Source of the DNA: Clarkia xantiana subsp. parviflora
Taxonomy: Eukaryota > Streptophyta > Magnoliopsida > Myrtales > Onagraceae
Direction of reading: 5' to 3'
DNA length: 64,000 bases
NCBI GenBank assembly: GCA_036873135.1
Contig: JAPTYO010000011.1
Location: 16,688,747-16,752,746 of the forward strand
Shown here: positions 46,408 to 60,039 of the stretch, piece by piece
Numbering within the stretch: the first letter of the stretch is position 1
How the letters are laid out: the number at the start of each line of letters is the position of its first letter
The notes under the pieces: generated by a model
Told to the model about the DNA's origin: nothing
Seen by the model: the letters and a program-made list of their open reading frames with translations, nothing else
Databases searched by the model: none
Position numbers and translations under genes: made by a program

Positions 46408-47497
46408 TATGGTAATTTGGATTCTTTACTGCCGCAATGGCTGCCTGACTGTCAGAGAACACCTTCACAGGATTACTCTCGACATCGCCACCAAGCAGCG
46501 CAGTAAGAAGCCTTTTCAGCCAGACCGCTTCCTGTGCGTTTTTAGAGAGAGCTACGAATTCCGATTCCATTGTGGACAACGCGACACATGTTTGCTTCTT
46601 GCTCGTACATGAAATAGCGGCATTAGCAAGGAGAAACACTCCTCCTGTGGTGGACTTACGATCATCCGGATCACCACCATGGTCGGTGTCACTTTAACCG
46701 GTCAATTCTAACTTCCCGCCCTCGTAGCACAGTGCGTAGTCAGCAGTACCTTTCAAATAACGAATAATTTGTTTTACAGCCTTTAAATGTTGATAGCCAG
46801 GATCTGATTGAAAACGTGCTACTAGGCCCACGGCGTAACAGATATCGAGATGGGTGCATTGCATGGCCTACATCAAACTACCGACCATGCTTAAATACTC
46901 TGCACCCTTCATATGTTCACGCTCTGCCGGTACTTGGGGCCGTCACGTTTTGACAGTGCGCACCAAATACCACCGGCATATCCACGGGTTTGGTATCCTG
47001 TAATCTGAATCTTTTCAACAGTTTGTTGATATAAGCTTCTTGAGACAGACACAATTTCCGGGTAGCCCGATCTCTAGCAATTTTAATGCCCAAGATGTAC
47101 GTGGCTTCTCCCATGTCTTTCATCTCAAATACAGATGCCAACCATGACTTTGACTTGCTCATAAAACTCACTTCGTTTGCGGCAATGAGTATGACGTCCA
47201 CGTGTAAGGTTAAGATGACATACTTAGACTCGGAGGTCTTATAACGCCCGGATCCTCGTGAAGATTCACGAATCTGTTTCCTACGATTTCCTCGTGGAAT
47301 TTGCGGTATCATTGTCGAGACGACTGTTTAAGACCGTAGATGGACCTTTGGAGTTTACAAACTTTACGTTCGTTACCAGGAGTAATAAAACCCTCTGGTT
47401 TCTCCATGTAGATCTCTTTCTCCAGGTTTCCGTGGAGGAATGCGGTCTTAACATCCATTTGGTGCAGTTCGAGATCGAGACTTGCGACCAGGACCAA
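46408..47497 (-). pseudogene. copia B RT and RNase H remnants
   Basis: Minus order: RT with [20 protein letters not shown] (47480 onward) and [16 protein letters not shown]. Then ILTLHVDVILIAAN, where the catalytic YVDD is replaced by HVDV, FEMKDMGEATYILGI, a decayed palm/connection stretch (46900-46640), and RNase [13 protein letters not shown] up to NPNYH at the Tat insertion. Multiple frameshifts. Confidence 0.88.
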
Positions 47498-49529
47498 GAC
47501 TGGCCCTAACCGTGGTTGTACGCACAGTCAGTGAGTTTGTCTTGTCAAAGTCCACTCCGTGAAATTAGGTATATCCTTTCGCAACAAGTCGGGTTTCTCA
47601 CCTCCCGACCTTTTCATCAATGGTGAGCCTTCTTTCAGGACTCACCTTATCCTTGTGCCCCTGTGGTTAGCAGGTAAATCAACTATAGACTATTATGGCT
47701 TTCATTTAAGGCGATCTCTCTCTTTTATTATTTTCCTTCATTTCTCCACTTGAGGTCTTTCCAATGCTTACTTACTGTCGTTAGAGTGAGGTTGTCACCG
47801 TACTTGATGGGTTCGAAGCCTTTGACTCCTTTCTAGGCTTGATTAATCCCATCTAGAGTCTGATCAATTCTCCCACTAGGAATAATGCTTCTTATCGTAG
47901 CATCATTTCATTTGGGAATAAGAGCAATGCTTGAACCTTGACCATCAACTTTCCTTTGACAACCTCTCGGTCTCGGGGTTTCACTTCCGAGATGAATTCC
48001 TTGATCACTAGGATCTGGAACCAAATTTGGTCGGATCACTCCCACTGGAAACAATGGGTATCACTCCCACTGGAAACAATGGGTAGTCGAGGTGGTTGTG
48101 GCATTCTTGGTTCAGCAATATGACCATCAGGATCAACTTGATTCGTCTCAACAGCAACAGTGATTTCGTGTGGTAGGGTTTATTTCTCTCATTGGATTTA
48201 TTATGAAAATGTTCCCATTCTCATTTACCATGTCATTCACTTGAGTTGCTGGTTCAAATCTTTCCCACTCGAATAAAGTGGGACCTGACTGTCAGTGATT
48301 TCCGGCTTTGGTTTTGATCAAGACTGCATTGTTTGAAACTGTTCATGCATTGGAAAATTCGTCCTCAAGTATGTAATGTCTCATGTTCGACCACGGTACC
48401 ATTTTCCAAAGCTGTAAACATGTATCTTCTTAAGAGTAATTGACATACTCCTGTCCTAAATACGTGTTTAATGCGCAAATTAATGTCGCATGATGATATG
48501 ATTTAACTCATTATCATACTTCAGCTATTATGGCGACGTGTCTCACCGATTCAATGGAACACATGTTTTACATATATGTGAATCATCTTTCATCATCCCA
48601 TAGGGAACGTTTGATAGAGTGACTCTAACATTACGTTTACAAACTGTGCTTCTTGAAGTGTGTCATTTGATTTGAATGCTTAGCCTGACTTATCGTTCAA
48701 GGCTCGTAGAAGGAAAATTGTTTGACCGACTTCATCCTTGTCGTTTACAAACTTATTTTAGAGATTTTATTCCATCTCCGAACTGACCATTTGGGTTTTC
48801 ACCTTATGCGTCAGTTGATACTTTTACAAGGTCGTGGTAGCTTCCGAAGCCAACTTCTTACCATTGTAAATGTTATCAATAAGTTGTTTTCGAAGGAATG
48901 CAAACGAAAATTCAGCACCTAATCATTCAAACACTTCATTATTAAACTCATGTATTGAAACGATGTGTTCCGTCTTTCGAGGTCCACTTGCGCGAGGCGC
49001 ATTACTGAAGTTTTAACCTTTGGTTAAATCATTTCATTTATGAATTTAATTTAATTTAATCCAATCAGTTTCGTACATGATCATCATTACAGATTATTTC
49101 ATTTCAATGGAGTACTAATAATAAAATAAGATTTATAACCGGTTCATTTTTAGAACTACGTAATCATTGGATTTTAATGGCATTTTGATTTTACTCAAAG
49201 AATTGGATGTAGGAGAAAATATATGGAGTTGTTTGATTCAGCTATTTCCAATAGCCTTAGTGCTTCGGTTTACATAAATTTCGGATCGATCTCATTTCTA
49301 GCCGTATCGATTAATCTTGATAAGCAGAACTCATTTCATATCGAATGGTAACTACTTAATTCAATGAATCGAAACAATAATAACCCGAATTCAAACAAAA
49401 AGATGAATAGTAAGAGAAATAACCACAATGGTATAAATACCAGATCATCCATGAAGCTTTAAGAGATAAAGGTAAAGCATATGGAAGAAATAAACGAGAC
49501 ATTTACTGTACTTTTATCATTGGCGTTCA
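47498..49529 (-). pseudogene. copia B protease/integrase region, heavily decayed
   Basis: About 2 kb where integrase and the RT start are expected. No frame stays open beyond 70 codons. A local duplication CACTCCCACTGGAAACAATG occurs at 48037-48085. Confidence 0.5.
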
Positions 49530-50281
49530 TCATGACGGATGTTCGTTTGAGGACCAAAACGATGATCCTGTTTCCTCTGCATCTTCCCTTGATCTCTTGC
49601 GGTGAAGCACGGAAGAACCCTCCGGTTTTTTTTGTTTGCTTTCAACAAACAGGAACGTGATAAACTTAATTGATTCAATCAAGTAACCAAGTCCGTTGTC
49701 GTCAGCCAACCATGATAGAGGGCACCTCTGTGCAATACTGAGTATCTTTCTCCAATTCGATCTCTCGTTCATAAGATCTGATGTGGGTTTTACACCTGCA
49801 TCTTGGGAAATGAGGGTTACATACTCAAATAGCACTCCTCTGGCTTCGGCTGCCCTTCATCCACCGAAGCGGAGTCTAATGGCACACCAAAGTTGAAGAG
49901 CACTTAAGTTGAGTTTGAAGTCCTCTGCAAACTCTCTGTCCAAGGCTGCCAGTATCACCTTGCAAGCTCTCCGATCGTCAAGGCTCCTCAACTTATTAGG
50001 GTATGTAAGGACATATTGCTCATTCACCAATGTTCTGCCCTTATTCACGTCAATACTCTTGTGTATATTTCTGTGAAAATGAGTTCTCTTACATATTCAC
50101 TCCATGCATCATAATTCATGCCATCCAGATTGCGAGGCTCGTAGAAGCAAACCGATCCAGCCATGAAAACGAACACTTTGATAGTCACGCAAATCAGGGA
50201 GACGATTATATTTTGAGAAAGAATTGCATACATCAAATATCTAATAAGATAGAATCCGACAAATAATGATTCCTCAGTCAT
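49530..50281 (-). pseudogene. copia B gag remnant
   Basis: LDGMNYDAWSEYVRELI (about 50130-50080), NEQYVLTYPNKLRSLDDRRA and LQLWCAIRLRFGG, then a charged stretch ending SSFWSSNEHPS. Order and the W-containing N-terminal block fit a plant copia gag with frameshifts; the zinc knuckle was not found. Confidence 0.55.
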
Positions 50282-52247
50282 CTAAACCAACCGACCACCA
50301 GTAAAACAATGGAAGATGGCTCTGAAAGAGTTCACATTATCGTCGTTTTCTATCCAATAGATCAGTCTTTAAAAAACGCTTTTAATCGCAAATTACCGGA
50401 ACGAGAATTTTAAAAACAAGCATACCCGATCTTTGCTTTCCCAATGCCCTTTTTATTTTGGAAAAATATTCCGATGAATTTACTCATGCAGATATAATTC
50501 TACCATCAACGTAAATTATCATACGCCAGTAACATTCATCATACAAACCACACTCATGCTTACGCGTCATGCGTCTAATGTTCCGAGGAACTCATGCTTG
50601 CATATATAATTCTACTTCCGAGTAAACTATCAAATGCGGATACATCCTCAACATTCTAGCATACGTGTCAAACATGAAACATTCACATCCATCATACACA
50701 TTTGATGACTGGTTTTCGATTTTAAAATAATTGTAAACACTAGGGGCTGATTTGCAATTCATGCTTATATTCAATCACACAACATTCTAGACATGAATCC
50801 TAGGCATTTCCAACCATCACAGCATGTCTATCCTAATGCGCATTCCATATATTTAACCACGGCTCCGCCCCCAATATGCAATATCCAGCTAGCTTTACTC
50901 AGTCAAGACAACATTTCTAATCATGCATAAATATATATTAAATAATAAACAATTGCAATTCAGCCCACTAATTAATCCAGTCTAAAAAACATGTATCTCC
51001 GAGATCCATCCCCATAATCGAAAACAAGGTATAAAGGTTATCAACCCTTGAGCACTGTGTAGGCCATTTAAGGTACAAAATATTTGGATTTTAAAACTTG
51101 AACTCCCTATTTTAATTGACTTGAATTCGGTTTTGAAAATTCAGTTCGGTTCAGTCAATTTCGGTCCGGTTTGGTCCAGTTCGGTTCGGTCCAAAAAATC
51201 TGGTTCGGTATAAACCGGTTCGGCTCAGTCCGGTTTTAATTTTAAAATCTGGTTCGGTCCGAACCGGTCCAATAAAAATAGGGTTCGGTTCAACACTCAA
51301 AACCGGTTTGGTTAGATCCACTTAGTTACCCCGGTCTGACCCGACCCGATTAGGTCGAACCGATTGAGAAAATCCGGTTCGGTTTTAATTCGTCTCGGTT
51401 TGACATTTTGGACCGGACTAATAATTTAAATCATAAAGGTTGGGCCGAAATGTTTACTTGTGGCCCAAGTAAGGTCTTAAAGTCCAAAAATATTTAACTT
51501 AGCGACCAAGTAACATTAACTATATAAAATAATTTCTAATATTAATAATATATATATATATATTCCGGACCTGTTATAAACATATATATATTATTGCCAA
51601 GATTCTATCTTTAAGATTAAATCAATCAACAATATATATATATATATATATGTAAAAAACGGCTACACTATATAAATATATATATTATTTATTGTCAATA
51701 TCTTAAATAGGGAAACATATATTAACAATATATTTTCTCAATCTTTTAGGTATCTAAAATCTATAAATAATATATTTAACTCTATTAAACATTTGGATAT
51801 ATTGATAGTTTTATATATTTCTATATATTAATGTGAATCTATCCTAATGTTCCCAATTATAGATATATTGTTACCTAGAATAAAAATTAAAATATGGTAA
51901 ACAATATAATTTAAAAATTTCGGCCGAAACTTTCTTACTTGCCTAAGAAATTAAAAATTTTACCTTGTAATTTACCTAGGATTTCGACACAAACACATAA
52001 TTGGGAACAAGTGGTCAAATTTCAAGATCAAATTTTAATAAGATCTACAATCCAATGTTTGATTTTGATAAATATCATATTTTTCTTGAAGATCATGAAC
52101 ATCAAATTTCCTAAGAACATCATGAAAATTTCGGACCTCCCATAAACCCTAAAATTCGAAATTTTAAAACTTTTTCATTTAAAAATTCGGTCTAAATATT
52201 AAATTTTCAAGAACACCAATTTATCAAAATCATGAACTCCTAATACA
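50282..52247 (-). other. Long copia B leader
   Basis: About 2 kb between primer site and gag, unusually long. It holds a GGTTCGGT/CCGGTT-rich tract (51125-51420) and TA-rich runs (51550-51660). It may hide another old insertion; no TSD found. Confidence 0.5.
51125..51420. repeat. GGTTCGGTCC-type degenerate repeat tract
   Basis: Over 20 occurrences of CGGTTCGGT, TCGGTCCGGT and related words in 300 bp. Simple-sequence origin likely. Confidence 0.85.
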
Positions 52248-52260
52248 GGCTCTGATACCA
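52248..52260 (-). other. Primer-binding site of copia B
   Basis: Minus strand TGGTATCAGAGCC, exact tRNA-iMet type, one base from the LTR. Confidence 0.9.
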
Positions 52261-52261
52261 C

Positions 52262-52862
52262 TGTTAGATTACGGGGAGTAATAACTATGGAAACTAAAAC
52301 CATGGTACATGCTAGTAATCAAAATTACGCAACGGAAGATTCGCACATACCTCAACAGTAGTCCGTAGTCCCAAGATCCTTGTCGCATGGACTTCACGAT
52401 CCTCCGGTCGGCACCCGTAGGGATTCTTGTTAAGGAAGCCCTACGTGGTATATTCTCCACAGCAAAGCCTCTGATCGATTCTTGGCAAGGGACGGATCTC
52501 CGAAGTGTTTGCTCGAAGGAAAATTGGCACACCCTTGGTGTTTGGTGGTTTCGGCCGAACTAGGTGGTTATGGGGGAAGGGTTTTCTCTTAAATCACCAC
52601 TTAAATGGAATTATGATTAACCCTAATAAAACTCTTAACACCTCATATATATAGGAGGAGCAAAGTGGACAAAAGTCCACTTTGCCCCTACATAGTTCGG
52701 CCGGCCCCTATGGTGTATTAGGGAGGCCCAATTTTGAGTCTCTCATGTCAATTGGGATTTGGGTCTAACCAAATGTCTTAATGTGACATTTACCAAATTA
52801 ACTTAGGTAACATATACATATAATGGGCTTCCATTTACGGCGCTCATCACCATATGCTTATA
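52262..52862 (-). repeat. 5' LTR of copia B
   Basis: Minus strand TATAAGCATATGG (TG changed to TA) to CCGTAATCTAACA. TSD AAAGC follows at 52863. Confidence 0.92.
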
Positions 52863-52867
52863 AAAGC

Positions 52868-55090
52868 ATCTACTTGTCATCTCACAGTGCCAATATGTAG
52901 TGAGAATAAGTAATAGTTATGTCAACAGAGGTGTTTGATTGTGGACAATTAGTTTGTGACAAATCATATTTTTCGATCTTCCGTATCTAGTTTTGTTTTC
53001 ATACATATATATATTTAACAGTGTTACATCATCTATAATTGTCGTCTACCGTGTTAGACATTTTTTTTTCCCTTATTATATACCGTCTACTATGTGTTAG
53101 CTTTTATACAAAACTAATAATGTAAATTAAAGTAGATCATTAATTTCCAATATTTTTTTATTTCCAAAATATAATAACATAATGTTACTATTTTATGTAG
53201 AAATAAACATCAAATAAAACTGTAATGATAGACAGTCCGACATTTTATCATACCAAATTCTGAAATAAGATACAATGACACTACATGTAATTATTTGCAA
53301 CTTTATAACTGACTTGATTGCACACTCGGATCCAGTCAGCCAAACTTTGAAATTCGGATTTTCAATAATATCTCCAATTGGAATTTCGAATTGGGGGGGG
53401 GGGGGGGGGATTTAAGAAGTGGGAAATAAGGGGGAATTCGAATTCATTTGGTACAACTTTTTGGAATTTCAAAATTTTGTCCTACCTTTTCGCGGCTATA
53501 TTAAGTACTTTGGACATAGAGTTTGTGTATGTCCCTCTCTCATTGCAGCCACAATCTCCTCCTTCATTCACCGTGCTTTCCTTGTCCAATGGTCAAATGG
53601 CCACATCAGCAGTCCGGTGATACGCCAAAGTCAGGTGAAATCGCAAGTTGCTTCGCCTCCCATCCTGTTTTTCTGCATAATATGTTGCTTATTATGTTTA
53701 TTCATGTTATGTCTGATTTGTCTGTTTATCCAAGTTTGAAAAGCTTAGTTTGGCGTCTTAAGGCCTGCTCAACTGCATGATTAACTTACATATGTTATGT
53801 ACGTCTACCAGAGAGCATCTACAGGGGCAGACCTTCCTGGAGATACTGTTAAATCTTATTGGCTTGCGGGTTCTGAACTGTTCTGGTGGCTAATTTTTCT
53901 AGTAAACCACGTCTTTCAATTCAAGGCGGTTTATTTTGGTACTTCGGTTGTCTTGTCGTTTTCTTTAATTGTTTTGTAGTTACTCCCATAAAAAAATCAA
54001 ATATAATCATGTCCAACACATATGGCTGCCCCAAGTTATATATGTCAAAGTATGTACAACTATTATGTCAACATACGTTTTAAATTTAAAGTTGTTATTC
54101 AGTGTAAAGAAAATTTTTAAAATTCGTTATGAATGTATGAATACATATTTTTGTTACATCAGATGTTGTCCAACGCTAAACATAGCATACACTGAATAGA
54201 AACATAATCCTGAAAGCAACATACGGGAACTTGCATCATTAGCTAATTCCATCATTTTGACTTGAACCCAACCGATTCTAAATGTGTTGTGTCTAAAAAT
54301 TTTAGGCATGTCAACAAGTCGTTATTAGCAATGGAAACGTGCAATGGTAAAGTTAACATTCAGGATTGGCCGACATTACGGTGAAGGCATTATATAGCAG
54401 CGCGTTTTTACACGCATAAACCGTCTATTTGATCTAAAGTGCTCAATACCAAAGGCTAAACATAAATATTTGAATTCACCTAACACCGAATCGCCAGAAT
54501 ACCTTTTGCATCGGCTTCATGGTTGCTAAATGTCAACAGCGAAAATTCGTACATGTCTCCCGTAGTTGTATTTTGGGTTCAAAGTCCGAACACTAAACAT
54601 GACATACTGCAATGAGCTTATGTATCGGCAATGGAAGGTTTCCGTACTAACATAATAGGTTACTAAAGTTGTGTAATTAAAGTTTGCCTAATGGTATTTT
54701 AAAGACTTTCCTCGGAAACTAAAACTCAGCTGCTAAACACGCATATTCAGTAGCACCTGCATGCAGCTCCCTAGGGAAACTTTAGCACCGGTCAGTTGGA
54801 TTCCAGAGGGCAGCAGCACAACCTCCCAGATATATGCAGCTATCCATACATCGGCAGGACATCGATCGAGAAATTTAACTACGGTTTTAATGTACCTTCC
54901 TCTTCCCTACGGAGATTTCCCGTAGGCAAAGTTTCCCGATCGATTTTTCCTGTCAGGAATGTTTTTTTACCGAGTTCCGGCTATCGTTTTTACCACAAGC
55001 CTTATCCGACGCAAAACAGACTTAACATGCCATCTCCGGCAGGTTTCCGAACGATTTCGACTCTGGGAAAACGACTATTTTCTTGTAGTT
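52868..55090. other. CACTA element right arm, non-coding
   Basis: AT-rich to about 53370, a 17-base G run at 53393-53409, then mixed sequence with small ORFs I cannot assign. 54800-55090 is the GC-richer subterminal zone with GATCGAGAAATTT, TTTCCCGATCGATTTTTCC and TCCGGCAGG motifs leading to the terminal TTTTCTTGTAGTT. The 109-residue frame at 54796-55125 runs through the terminus and is not a gene. Confidence 0.55.
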
Positions 55091-56210
55091 GTATGTACCT
55101 TAAAATATATTATATTATAGATTAGTAGAGAGTTTTTCATATGAAATAAAATTTATTTTTATCTACAATGCGTACAGTTGAAAAAATATAATAGCAAATA
55201 AAAAGAAACGTTTGAAACCTATCTGTATGTTTTTTACCACTTCTATATGTTTCTTGTCTTGGATACACTTTGCTTTGATAAATACAACTGATTTGATTGT
55301 GATTTGTGGTACTAATTTGTCCGTGTAAGATTCATAATTATAAACGATTATAATAAGTTAATTTAATATTCGGCATTAAGGTACTTTTATTTGGGTCCTT
55401 CTTTCCTAGTAGATTATTGTTTATAAGATCATCTTTGAGAATTATTATTACTATTCCCTAATATAATTATGGTTAAACTACCATCTCCATAATTTGAAGG
55501 GGTTAAAAACCTAATCATAGTCTCAGTTGTTTGCACCATATTATTTTTAGGTGTCTCAGGTTTTAATAGTTGCTAATTATAATTCCATGTTTTGTTTTCG
55601 TTACTTTTTAATTTTCCGTCCAATTTTTCTGTTAGACTTCCAGATTTTTTGTTTTGTTGTTACTTGAAATTCAACAATAAAAGCATTTAAAAAAAAGAAG
55701 ATAATAAAATGAAATTTCGACTTTCATATAACTTATGTCAATTAGTGTGTACGGATGAAAACTTATACAAAATTGAGATTCAGTTTAACTTAATTGGCAT
55801 TAAATACACATGAATTGAAGAAATCATATACCCAAGTTCGTCAAATTCAACAGAAGAAATGATAAAAAAAAATGTAAAAGTTACAAAAACGAAATCTAAG
55901 ATTGTGATTAACAACAATTTAAACCTGAAACACCTAAAAGTAACATAATGAAAATTTGAGACAGTGATTTGACCTTAACCCTAATTAGAGACGTGCTTAA
56001 TATAGCACCCTAGATTTTTCAATGTGGGTCGAAGATAAGTTGGGTCATTAAAGATTCAACATGTATCCAATCCATAAGTCAACTCCGTACTCATAGGTCA
56101 AATCGTGTAGGACATAATAAAATCATGTCCAAATAATATTGTTTTCATACAATTTCTTCCATAGATAAAAATGTAATAATCATATTTATTGCCAAAATAA
56201 TAATCAAAGT
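55091..56210. other. AT-rich spacer
   Basis: No ORF over 60 codons and no recognised repeat boundaries. Confidence 0.4.
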
Positions 56211-56393
56211 TGTTATGAAAGTAGATGGGTAATAGAAGAGAGAACTTAATGATGTTTTATTCTTATGTACAAGAGCTCTTTATATAGGGTTACATATTCT
56301 TGAAGAACAAGAATAATCAATATAAGGAAAGTCTAAATAAGAAAGATGATATATACACATAATATTGAACATCCACAAAATATATTCATAACA
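56211..56393 (-). repeat. 3' LTR of copia C
   Basis: TGTTATG...CATAACA with matching terminal hexamers; the polypurine stretch CCAATGAGGGAG (minus) abuts it at 56394. Confidence 0.8.
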
Positions 56394-56589
56394 CTCCCTC
56401 ATTGGATTTCATAAGGGAATTGTGCCTCATTAAAACCTTACTAGAAAAAACTCATTGGGATAAAAATCTAGTGAAGGAAAAAGAGTATACGATTATGGAT
56501 CTCTTTTGTAAGCAGACTCGTTAAAAAACTTATCAGGAAAACCCAATGGAACAAAACCTTGGTTAAGGGAAAAATAATGCAGCGTTGTA

Positions 56590-58060
56590 GATTCTCCCCC
56601 TGATGTTGACATCACATAATTTCATTAAGTCGACGCAATTCAGTATTATTCACCAATTTTCAAATTTCACAACCGGTAAACCTTCGGGAATAAATCCGCA
56701 CAGACTGGTTGGATGTTATGTTGCATTCTTCTCAACATCGTGCATGAAGAATAACTTGGGAAAATATGTTTCGTCTTGTCTCCTTTGATGTAGTCTTCTT
56801 CCATCTAAGCGACACACGCTGAATGATCCTTATAATAAAATTGCACAGCTTCATGATATAGTTTGCACCTGCATATAGTTAATCAATTCAAATATTGTCT
56901 TGTTATGATAACAAGCTCATGTGATTCATCCCTTAGAGATACATAAATATTTTCTTAACTTTGTTCAAATTTCACTATATTGGAAAAGAATTAAATCTTG
57001 CTTATAACAAATAATATATCAAGTTCCTTTAGCAAGATATATTGGTGCTCATGTAAGCACTATATAAGGTACTTATGGACCATTAAGTTCTTCATCAATC
57101 TCATGAGGACGGAAACTATATTTATCCACATCTAGAAATCTTATAACCATTATTATACTCAATAGATGCGGTTAATCCATGTGAAATATCTTCAAGACAT
57201 TTTTTTTTATAGAACAAGAATATTATCAATCAATATCTTAAAGTACTCGATCTTCAGGCCGAGCCAAACCTTTGTCCTTTCAATATATTTTTCCTAAATC
57301 TTAACCTCTTCAATAAATTGATTATATTTAAAAACTCTTCATGAGTTTCAATATCTTTAAATTCCCCCCCTCACGCGATGCCCCTTTCGGCTATAATGTG
57401 ATCAACTCAACTTTTCAAATATCAATTTTATTTATAATATCATATAATACAACTTAGCTCAAATGAGTTATACATTGTGAAGACTATTCCGAAAGCAACA
57501 TGTATATTTTAAAATGGTACAATATCTTTATTATCCAACATTCTTGGAAAAAATTTCATGCTCGCATTTTAAATCCTTCTGAAATTTCACTATCAAATTA
57601 GTCACTCAAGTAGGCTATAATTAATTCATATCATGAGACGCATAAAAAACTTTTTATGTACTGCCAACGTAATAATATATTTGAAGGTGATTGCTCCACT
57701 AAATGATTTATATAATAATTACCAGAATTCTGCATATATCATTTGTACCACAGGCTATACGTATATATCTTACGACACAATTTATTTATGCGAGAAATAA
57801 TTTATATCCACTGGCTTCCACCTTCTGCATTTTTCATGCTAATACTTGCGTCTTTTCAAACTTTGGCCAATCATAACGATTCTTTGACATATCGAGCACA
57901 AGATCCTCGTCTTGTTTAATGTTTTCACTCAAGAATAATATTCAAAACTGTTGTCGACAACTTTATATTTTACGGTTCCATCATTTTCCTATTAATGACA
58001 TAACTCACTGAGATCTCTTCACTGTAATAACTTTCAGGTACCTGAACCAGTTCTGGGGTT
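56590..58060 (-). pseudogene. copia C pol remnants (RT to RNase H C-terminus)
   Basis: No frame is open, but ordered blocks survive on the minus strand. VPESYYSEEISVSYV (about 58040-57995), YDWPKFEKTQVLA-like (57875-57840), GAITFKYIITLAVHKKFFMR (57692-57625), SEISEGFKMRA (57592-57557) and KLVNNTELRRLNEI (about 56650-56610). All follow the order of copia RT and the polyprotein C-terminus. Confidence 0.75.
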
Positions 58061-59253
58061 TCATATTTAGTTATGTCTTTACTTATTTTAGGAAATCACC
58101 TCCATAATAAGACCATATTTGTCTGTTTTTTTTCTATGCTCCATTCTTCTTTCAAAAACTTATTTGAAACCGATATCAAACGCTTCAGGCGTGAATTATT
58201 TTTAATTATAATTTGTCATGCCGGGACATTTTAAAATGGAGCATTTGCAGCTAGTACTTGACTTATGACTTTATGGGTCTCATAAAGTCACTTAATTGGC
58301 AATATTTGAAAATGTTTCTCTTTGAACTTCAGGTTCATATTATCATTGTGTGAGGATCTAAATGAGATTTTAAAAAAAAAAAAAAAAATCAGTCAATCTC
58401 TTTCGCCAGGTGCTTATTTTCTCCCCCAAATGTTAGGAAAATTTGTTCATCAATGCCAATCAGCAACTCTTGCTTTAATATATATCAGTCATTATTCTCA
58501 AATAATTGATTTACAAACAACATATTTTCCCCAACATTCTAGACCCATCTTTGTGCGTTGTGGTGGAGCAGTTCAAATATATCGCACATCATAAAATTCA
58601 TATATGGGAAATTTGTCTCCTGACCAAAAGTTGGTTGTAATGGGGAGAACTGTGATTTAACATTGGCTTGAGCGCAATTATAATGCTGCTTTCATAATAG
58701 CATGCATTTGTACTCAATTTGCTCTCATTAGTAGCAGTTTAACTATTTAATTGGAGGTTATTTGTAACTTTCATGTTAAACTGCAAATAGGGTCACTCAA
58801 TTGTTTGATCCTTATAATATGTATTAACTTTCAATATCATCATTATTTACTATATAATTCGGAAAATTTGCTCTTGCAATTTCATAAATGCACATGTGAC
58901 CATATAGTAGATGCGTCTTTTATTAATAATATTGTGGTCCACATGGCAGGTGAACGAGCCCATATTCAACTTTTATAATTTCCGTAAATAAGATGATTTT
59001 ATCCTGATTTTAATTGATGATGATCACACGATGAATTTTCCTTGAGAGCAAGCATCATAATGATTTATGGAGAATTTTCAGGTTCTTCCAAATAATGTCT
59101 TGCGCATCTTAAATGATCCGAAATTGTTCTGTAATCGGTCACACCAACTATTGTATTATATGAGTAAAAATTCTGGTTTACCTCCATGCATCAGTAAACT
59201 TCTGATTTAACTAATATGTATATCTTTCATATTTGCGAAAAGAGATATGTAAA
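58061..59253 (-). other. copia C interior, no recognisable domains
   Basis: Integrase/protease should lie here; only stops and short frames. A poly-A run at 58372-58388. Confidence 0.4.
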
Positions 59254-60039
59254 CACTACAACAAATCATGACATTAATGACAATTGGCTGTGACAAAATC
59301 ACAGTCATCACAAAAGAAACCTATATTAGTGACAACTGAAAAAAATTCATCACTAATGTTGTAGATATTAATGACAACTTGTTTTTCGTCACAATTAATA
59401 TAAATATTAGTCACGATTTCTTATTTTGTCACTAGTGTGACTTTGAGAGTGACAATTTATTTCGGTTGTCACTAATATAGTTTTTCATTTGTGATGACCA
59501 TAACTATATCACAACTAATCGTCACTGATGTTATAATGCATTAATGATAATTATGCAGTTATCACAAAAGTATGATATTAGTGATAAATAAAATTTTGTA
59601 CAAATGTATATTTATTATATGAAATATACCTAATATTATATATTTAACTATTTTCTGATTTTAAAAAACTTTCTTAAATAATTACTATTTGAAATCCAAT
59701 TTATTATGCTATTATAAAATTTATTTTGTATGAGAATATTTCGTAATGGGTAAGTCGATCGCATTTGAGTATTTATTATTTAATTTATTTATATAGATAA
59801 ATAAATACTTATGTATTAATTTCATCGGATAAAAATATATTTTATTTTACATTTATTATTTTTGTTATTCATTAATTGTTAATTTACTTTTTATTATCTT
59901 TGATTTTTTTTTTTCAAATTAATTATATAATTGTAAGTTTGTATTTACCACAGTGAAACTCAAACCTATGAATTCTAATCGGCTGATAAAGAAAAATTTA
60001 ATATAAGTCTCATAAAATAAAATAAAATAAAACTAAGAG

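Larger units (their letters stand above)
34490..52862 (-). mobile_element. Ty1/copia element B, with nested MULE and Tat element
   Basis: LTRs at 34490-34990 (truncated) and 52262-52862, flanked by AAAGC at 34485-34489 and 52863-52867. Minus-strand primer site next to the right LTR, a long leader, gag, RT and RNase H remnants. The nested MULE and Tat element account for over half of its length. Inserted in the CACTA-like element. Confidence 0.9.
29087..55090. mobile_element. CACTA-like element with captured B3 gene and nested insertions
   Basis: The ends are inverted 13-bp repeats, AACTACAAGAAAA at 29087 and its complement ending at 55090, a one-base variant of the CACTA signature CACTACAAGAAAA. 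Both are flanked by the 3-bp direct repeat GTA (29084-29086, 55091-55093), the CACTA-class duplication size. Both subterminal regions carry GC-rich CGATCGGGAA/CCGACCGATTT-type motifs, as CACTA elements do. Removing the nested copia (34490-52867) and solo LTR (30459-31068) leaves about 7 kb. No TNPA/TNPD transposase was found, so it is non-autonomous. Confidence 0.72.

Noticed and set aside
53378..53979. Small ORFs around the G17 run
   Set aside because: Frames overlap in all phases and contain no domain; a captured exon is possible but cannot be supported.
54796..55125. 109-residue ORF
   Set aside because: Runs through the CACTA terminus and TSD, so it cannot be a coherent gene.
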